Of a DNA stretch of 64,000 nt, positions 59,154-64,000 are shown piece after piece. The notes beneath the pieces are model-generated. The model was not told the origin of the DNA and searched no databases. It saw only the letters and a program-made list of their open reading frames with translations. The DNA lies in NCBI GenBank assembly GCA_002437815.1, contig DJRP01000010.1, forward strand, positions 1 to 64,000, in the 5' to 3' direction. This DNA is from Collinsella sp. UBA6357. Lineage in GTDB: Bacteria > Actinomycetota > Coriobacteriia > Coriobacteriales > Coriobacteriaceae. The position numbers and the translations under genes are program-made. Positions within the stretch are counted from its first letter, which is position 1; each line of letters opens with the position of its first letter.

Positions 59154-59579
59154 ATGAAAAAACTCCGCACCCTTGCCGATGTGCTGCGCCAGGCGGGTTT
59201 TGGCCATATCACGGTGATGTTTCTTGCCGCGTTTTTGCTGTGCTCGGTTGCGGTGTGGCTGTCCGACCCCGCCGCCCTGTCTTTGGGCGATGGCCTGTGG
59301 TTTAGCTTCGAGACCGTCTCCACCATCGGTTTTGGCGATATCGCCGCGGCCACGCCGGTCGCCCGGGCGATCACGGTGGTGCTGAGCGTCATCAGCATCT
59401 TTTATGTCGCCATGCTCACGGGCGTGGCGGTAAGCTACACCACCACGATCATCAAGATGCGCCAGCACGACACCCTGACGCGCTTCATGGACGATTTGGA
59501 ACATCTGGACGAACTCGACCATGACGAGCTCGCCGACCTGTCGCGCCGCGTGCGCGAGTACCGGCGTCGTCAGCGATAG
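59154..59579 (+). CDS. Two-helix potassium channel
   Basis: The ATG at 59154 follows GAGGTCCC. The 141-residue protein has one helix (about 17-37), the pore with the K+ filter TIGFGD (57-62) after SFETVS, and a second helix (about 72-95). A charged C-terminal tail of about 45 residues follows. It lacks an RCK domain, so it is a minimal KcsA-like channel, presumably tetrameric. It lies eight bases before the LOG gene. Confidence 0.87.
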   Translation: MKKLRTLADVLRQAGFGHITVMFLAAFLLCSVAVWLSDPAALSLGDGLWFSFETVSTIGFGDIAAATPVARAITVVLSVISIFYVAMLTGVAVSYTTTIIKMRQHDTLTRFMDDLEHLDELDHDELADLSRRVREYRRRQR

Positions 59580-59587
59580 GGGGAACC

Positions 59588-60118
59588 ATGAACATCACCG
59601 TGTACCTGGGTGCCAATCCCGGTAACGACCCGGCGTTTGCGCCTGCCGCGCGCGAGCTGGGGGAGTGGATCGGCAAGAGTGGCAACGCCCTGATCTACGG
59701 CGGGTCCAAGTCGGGGCTCATGGGCGAGCTCGCAGACGCCGTCCTTACTGCCGGAGGCCGCGTGACGGGCGTGGAGCCGAGTTTCTTTATCGAGGCTGAG
59801 TTTCAGCACGACGGCATCGACGAGCTGATCGTGACGGGCGATATGGCCGAGCGCCGCGCCAAGATGATCGAGCTCGGCGATGCCTTTATCGCCTTTCCGG
59901 GCGGTACGGGCACGCTCGAGGAAATCACCGAGGTCATGTCGGCCGTGTGTTTGGGTCACCTGGATGCCCCGTGCATTCTGTATAACCTGCACGGCTACTA
60001 CGACGATCTCAAGCACCTGCTCGTGCATATGATCGAGAAGGGGCTTTCGACCCCTGAGCGACAGCGCGGCATCTCGTTTGCCGAGAACCTTGCCGAGATC
60101 GAGCGTATTCTGGGATAA
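59588..60118 (+). CDS. LOG family protein (cytokinin riboside 5'-monophosphate phosphoribohydrolase type)
   Basis: This 176-residue protein has the LOG signature PGGTGTLEEITE and the nucleotide-binding IYGGSKSGLMGELADAV. The family removes ribose 5-phosphate from nucleoside 5'-monophosphates and releases a free base. Together with the deaminase two genes upstream it fits purine or cytokinin-like nucleotide turnover, though this is inference. It begins eight bases after the channel gene. Confidence 0.86.
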   Translation: MNITVYLGANPGNDPAFAPAARELGEWIGKSGNALIYGGSKSGLMGELADAVLTAGGRVTGVEPSFFIEAEFQHDGIDELIVTGDMAERRAKMIELGDAFIAFPGGTGTLEEITEVMSAVCLGHLDAPCILYNLHGYYDDLKHLLVHMIEKGLSTPERQRGISFAENLAEIERILG

Positions 60119-60268
60119 GAACCAGGGTGCTGTCAGGGGACTTGTTCCGTTGGCGCTTTTCCAACTGGCGCGAACGGCTTCGTTTTGGGCGTAGACGGTG
60201 TATGACGACCTTCGGCGTGCTCGATAACATATAAATATCTGTGCCGAATCGACCCATGGGAGGCCTTC

Positions 60269-61558
60269 ATGGGCAACCTTGCTAAGCCCGTCAACCGTAT
60301 CCTGTTTCTGCTCTGCGTACTTGTGACGGGCGCCTTTGCCGGCGCCGCCGTCTGGCTGTTTTTCTTTGCCATGGGGCACGGTATCGACTTCTTCTGGACG
60401 CGCGTCCCGCAGATGCTCGGCGCCGCGAGTCCCGAGCTCGCGCGTGGGCCGTTTGGCTTTCTGCCCTATCCCTTTATCGTGTGTCTTGCCGGCGGTCTTC
60501 TGATCGGCCTCTATGAAAAGGCGACCTCCGTCAGGACCGACGACCTCAACGAGGTGATGGCCAAGGTCAAGCGCGACGGTGGCTATCCGTACGACAACTT
60601 GGGCAAGCTTTCGATCGCCGCCCTGCTGCCCCTGCTCTTTGGCGGCAGCATCGGTCCCGAGGCGGGCCTCACGGGCGTGATCGCGGGCCTGTGCAGCTGG
60701 GTCGGTGATCGCCTGCGCCGCTTTGGCGCAGAGTTTCGCGAGCTCACGGTACTGGGCATGCAGGCGGCCCTGACGGCGCTGTTCACGGCGCCCATCTTTG
60801 GTTTTGTGGCGCCGCTTGCCGGCTCTGCCGATGGCGATGACGCCGCGCTCGCCGCCACGGATGGCGAGATCACCATCACGCTGCCGCGAGCGCAGAAGGC
60901 GGTGGTCTACGGTGTCGCCATCGTGGGCGGTCTTGGAACGTATCTGGTGCTGGGGCAGCTCTTTGGCGGCGGCATGGGCATGCCGCGCTTCGGTGCCATG
61001 GCCATGGGCGGCAGGGAGCTGGCGCTGCTGATTCCGCTCGCCCTTGCCGGGACGGCCTGCGGTTGGGTGTTTCATGCGTCCGAGCATGCGACCACTGCCG
61101 TCTCTCGGGCCATGGGGGAGCATCCGGTTGCAAAGGCGCTGCTGGCGGGCCTTTTGCTCGCCGCTTGCGGAACCGTACTGCCCTACACCATGTTTGCGGG
61201 CGAGACTCAGACCGACCTGCTCATGGAAAGCTATGCGTCCATGTCGGCCGCTGTGCTTATCGCGACGGGCCTGGTCAAGGCGGCGCTGACACCGGCATGC
61301 ATCAACCTGGGCTGGCGCGGTGGGCATTTCTTTCCCGTGATCTTTGCGGGTGTGAGCCTGGGCTTTGGGTTTGCCGTGCTTACGGGTGCCGATCCGGTCT
61401 TTTGCGTTGCCGCCTGCACGGCGTCGACCATGGGAGCCGTCATGCGTCAGCCGCTTATGGTGGTGGGCCTTTTGCTGATGTGCTTTCCGCTCAAGGGCGT
61501 CGCGGTCATGATCGCGGCCGCCGTGATCGGCTCGGCCATACCGCTTCCGCGTCGATAG
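60269..61558 (+). CDS. ClC-type voltage-gated chloride channel family protein
   Basis: This 429-residue polytopic protein has the ClC-family anion-binding context LFGGSIGPEAGLTG in its first half and GWRGGHFFPVIFAGVSLG in its second. About ten membrane segments are predicted. Whether it is a channel or a proton-coupled antiporter cannot be settled by eye. GGGAGGCCTTC precedes the ATG. A TATAAA-like box lies about 40 bases upstream. The gene is convergent with the diguanylate cyclase gene. Confidence 0.87.
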   Translation: MGNLAKPVNRILFLLCVLVTGAFAGAAVWLFFFAMGHGIDFFWTRVPQMLGAASPELARGPFGFLPYPFIVCLAGGLLIGLYEKATSVRTDDLNEVMAKVKRDGGYPYDNLGKLSIAALLPLLFGGSIGPEAGLTGVIAGLCSWVGDRLRRFGAEFRELTVLGMQAALTALFTAPIFGFVAPLAGSADGDDAALAATDGEITITLPRAQKAVVYGVAIVGGLGTYLVLGQLFGGGMGMPRFGAMAMGGRELALLIPLALAGTACGWVFHASEHATTAVSRAMGEHPVAKALLAGLLLAACGTVLPYTMFAGETQTDLLMESYASMSAAVLIATGLVKAALTPACINLGWRGGHFFPVIFAGVSLGFGFAVLTGADPVFCVAACTASTMGAVMRQPLMVVGLLLMCFPLKGVAVMIAAAVIGSAIPLPRR

Positions 61559-61595
61559 CGATCGTCTCCATCTGGCTTCCGGCGCGCGGACGACC

Positions 61596-62987
61596 CTAGG
61601 CCTGGTCGGCGCCGGGGCGGTCGCCGTCGTCGTTCTCGGCGCAGAAGATGCGACAGCCGCAGCGGCCCTGTTCCTTAACCTGGTAAAGTGCACTGTCGGC
61701 GTTCTTGAACGTTGACTTGGCGGCCGGGGTGCGATCACTTGTCGCCACACCCACGCTGATCGATACGGGCGGTAGGTCGTCGGTAGGATGCAAAAGCATA
61801 TCGTTGACGTGCGCCACCTTGTCGGCTACGGCGCCTGCCTGATCTTGGGCCATGTTGATCATGATCACGGCAAACTCGTCGCCGCCAAAGCGAAAGACAA
61901 AGTCGGTGCCTCTAAAGGCGCCGAGCAAAACCTTGGCCACGCGCTTGAGCACGCGATCGCCCATCTCGTGGCCATAACCGTCGTTGATGTGCTTGAAGGT
62001 GTCGACATCGATCAGCGCCAAGCCAAACGGCTCATCGCGCTTCTCGAGTTCCGCAAGCATCTCGTCAAACGAGCCGCGGTTGAGCAGCTCCGTGAGAGCA
62101 TCGTGCTCTGCCTGATATCGAATGCGCATCTGGTGCCGGGCGTTCTCGCGATAGGTTTTGTTGTAGGTCACCGCCAGACGGCGCAGCTCGCGGCTTCCCG
62201 TGATGGGCGAGATCTCACCGTGCGCGATAAGCTCGCTGTAGCTCTCGAGGGGTCGGACGACCGTCCGTTGAACTAAAAGGCATACGCCGAGCATGCCGCA
62301 CGCGAACAGGGCAAAGAGCAGGCAGATGTTGCGAAAGGCAAGTAGGAATTTTTGCGTCGCGCTCTGCTGGTCGGATTGCGTCTTTTGCACGAGCGCGTTG
62401 CCGGCAAAGCGCACGGAGGTCGAGATGTTGTCACGCCGATGCTGGTAGTTGCTGTCCATGATGATCTGCTGGGCACGCTCGCCTTTCTGGGTATTGTCCA
62501 GGGCGGCATCGGAGGGACCGAGCTCGACCTGCCGTATCGCGCTCGGCCAGGTGCTCGGCATGCTGCCGCCCGCCTCGCACACCAGGCGCATGGCGTACAG
62601 GTCGGTCTGCATAAGATCGTTGGATTGCTTGAGGGCTTGCTTGAGCGACTTGAACGCATCGGTGTGAGCGAACCGCTTTTTGAGCGTACTCACCGCATCT
62701 TCCCTGCGCTTGACGATATTGACCTCGTTGAAGTACTTGTCCGCGTAGCTCATCTTGCCGGTGGTGACGCACAGCCGTGCCTGCTCGGTAAGGTAGCTGC
62801 ACGCATCGTTGAGCTCGGAGGTGGCGCTCTCGCACTCGATGAACGCATCGGAGGCGCGCCGGAGCTCGCTGAACTGTCGATAGCCGATGGCGAGAACCGT
62901 TACGCAGGCGATGCCGAGCACGAGCACGCAGACGGTACAGACCTTGTTGACCGTGCCGATTTTAAAGGAGGTGTCGATGCGTCCCAT
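61596..62987 (-). CDS. GGDEF-domain diguanylate cyclase with periplasmic sensor
   Basis: The ATG at 62987 is chosen because GGTGATC, complementary to the 16S 3' end, lies six bases before it; an ATG at 63008 lacks such a site. The 463-residue protein has a membrane helix (about 13-33), a helical periplasmic sensor of about 190 residues, a second helix near 217-240, a HAMP-like linker, and a GGDEF domain ([18 protein letters not shown] and [10 protein letters not shown]). The inhibitory I-site RGTD lies five residues before GGDEF. It makes cyclic di-GMP with product inhibition. It is divergent from prfC. Confidence 0.85.
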   Translation of the reverse strand: MGRIDTSFKIGTVNKVCTVCVLVLGIACVTVLAIGYRQFSELRRASDAFIECESATSELNDACSYLTEQARLCVTTGKMSYADKYFNEVNIVKRREDAVSTLKKRFAHTDAFKSLKQALKQSNDLMQTDLYAMRLVCEAGGSMPSTWPSAIRQVELGPSDAALDNTQKGERAQQIIMDSNYQHRRDNISTSVRFAGNALVQKTQSDQQSATQKFLLAFRNICLLFALFACGMLGVCLLVQRTVVRPLESYSELIAHGEISPITGSRELRRLAVTYNKTYRENARHQMRIRYQAEHDALTELLNRGSFDEMLAELEKRDEPFGLALIDVDTFKHINDGYGHEMGDRVLKRVAKVLLGAFRGTDFVFRFGGDEFAVIMINMAQDQAGAVADKVAHVNDMLLHPTDDLPPVSISVGVATSDRTPAAKSTFKNADSALYQVKEQGRCGCRIFCAENDDGDRPGADQA

Positions 62988-63187
62988 GTCGTGATCACCG
63001 CTGCCCATCACTGTTGTTCAAACTTGTTTATACAACAGAAACAATAGTATCAGGCCTTTTGGCGCCGAATGTTTGGAAAGTTCGCATTTGGCGCCCGTGC
63101 CTGCACCCCGTTGCAGACCCAGTCGCTACAATAGGGCGGTTACAACGAATATGCATCAACGGCATCAAAACGCACGAAAGGATCCGC

Positions 63188-64000
63188 ATGGCAAGCCTGT
63201 CGGATGAAATCTCCTCGCGCCGCACGTTCGCGATCATCAGCCACCCGGACGCCGGCAAGACCACCCTCACCGAGAAACTCCTGCTCTATACCGGCAGCAT
63301 CCAGACCGCCGGTTCGGTCAAGGGCAAATCGAGCGCCAAGCATGCCGTCTCGGACTGGATGGATATTGAGAAGGAGCGCGGCATCTCCGTCACCTCCTCG
63401 GTGCTGCAGTTCACCTATAACGGCGCCTGCGTCAACATCCTCGATACCCCGGGCCACCAGGACTTCTCTGAGGATACCTACCGCACGCTTATGGCTGCGG
63501 ATGCCGCCGTCATGGTCATCGACGGCGCCAAGGGCGTCGAGGCCCAGACCAAGAAGCTCTTCAAGGTCTGCACGCTGCGCCATATCCCCATCTTCACCTT
63601 CGTGAACAAGCTCGACCACGAGGCTCGCGACCCCTTTGAACTCATGGAGGAGATCGAAGAGGTCCTGGGCATCCGCACCTACCCTATGAACTGGCCCATC
63701 GGCTCGGGGCGCAACTTCCGTGGCGTCTTCGACCGTCAGACCCGCCACGTGTTGGCCTTCGAGGGCGACGGCCACGCCAACGCCACCAAGAAGGTAGCCG
63801 AGGTCGAGGCCGAGCTCGGCGACCCGTCGATGGACGAGCTCATCGGCGAGGAGAACCATAAAAACTTGATGGACGATATCGAGCTGCTCGATGGCGCGGG
63901 CGACGAGCTCGATCTCGATGCCGTCGCGTGCGGTAAGCTCTCGCCGGCTTTCTTTGGCTCTGCGCTTACCAACTTCGGCGTCGAGCCCTTCCTCAAGGAG
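63188..64000 (+). CDS. prfC: Peptide chain release factor 3 (5' part)
   Basis: The gene runs off the right edge after 271 codons. RF3 is a GTPase that removes RF1 or RF2 from the ribosome after termination. Walker A is HPDAGKTT (about 19-26), with [20 protein letters not shown], the switch [17 protein letters not shown], and the nucleotide-recognition [10 protein letters not shown]. The [11 protein letters not shown] segment distinguishes RF3 from EF-G. The ATG at 63188 follows AAAGGATCCGC. TACAAT at 63127-63132 is a possible -10 box. Confidence 0.93.
   Translation, partial: MASLSDEISSRRTFAIISHPDAGKTTLTEKLLLYTGSIQTAGSVKGKSSAKHAVSDWMDIEKERGISVTSSVLQFTYNGACVNILDTPGHQDFSEDTYRTLMAADAAVMVIDGAKGVEAQTKKLFKVCTLRHIPIFTFVNKLDHEARDPFELMEEIEEVLGIRTYPMNWPIGSGRNFRGVFDRQTRHVLAFEGDGHANATKKVAEVEAELGDPSMDELIGEENHKNLMDDIELLDGAGDELDLDAVACGKLSPAFFGSALTNFGVEPFLKE

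Noticed and set aside
59570..61750. 726-codon open frame on the minus strand
   Set aside because: It covers the LOG and ClC genes in antisense. Its composition, rich in R, H and A, is that of a shadow frame.

Overview
The window is about 62% G+C by eye, densely coded on both strands, and fits a gut actinobacterium of the class Coriobacteriia. Collinsella is my best guess, from the protein families present, the codon use and the scattered GAACAGGGG...CCCCTGTTC palindromes. I ran no database search, so the genus is an inference. I saw no rRNA, tRNA, transposase, integrase or CRISPR array.

Bases 1-21,000 look like an accessory, reworked region. It holds four stand-alone AAA/STAND-type ATPases: DUF4143 type at 212, DUF234 type at 13590, and a related pair with winged-helix C-termini at 10916 and 19131. 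It also holds a three-gene operon of divergent sirtuins with flanking TetR regulators, a TraX-like membrane protein, a NapH-like ferredoxin, a DUF6179/DUF6323 pair, and an XRE regulator with its membrane partner. Between them lie several decayed genes: GyrI-like, CrtC-like, alpha/beta hydrolase, flavin reductase and a zinc-ribbon fragment. At least nine copies of one intergenic palindrome occur here, mostly at 3' ends of genes. The strongest unexplained signal is upstream of the two related ATPases: each start codon is preceded by an array of AACT half-sites alternating 9 and 10 bp apart, inside 19-bp tandem units. The other two ATPases also have repeat structures at their starts, namely a 14-bp hairpin covering the ribosome site and a 34-bp direct repeat.

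Bases 21,000-34,100 are mostly housekeeping genes: a divergent type IIA topoisomerase pair, a lipoprotein, YitT, DUF1295, a tRNA dihydrouridine synthase, a DUF134-NifX fusion, a truncated radical SAM gene, a CmpB-type membrane protein, TrmO and ModD.

Bases 34,100-48,200 form a signalling island. It has four hybrid histidine kinases ending in receiver domains, three of them tied to periplasmic solute-binding domains, plus a GGDEF protein, a PNPOx-like protein and a MalY-type aminotransferase. No HPt protein or DNA-binding response regulator lies nearby.

Bases 48,500-51,300 hold an unusual set: a ClpP-like protease, a VirD4-like ATPase without membrane segments, and a DUF4365 nuclease-like protein. 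From 51,300 to 57,300 there are an XRE-zinc ribbon-TipAS regulator, a possible MITE, and a flavodoxin/cupin/RibD/aldo-keto reductase group with a LysR regulator. The rest is ordinary: an RDAC-family protein, methyltransferase, deaminase, K+ channel, LOG protein, ClC channel, diguanylate cyclase, and the 5' part of prfC running off the right edge.
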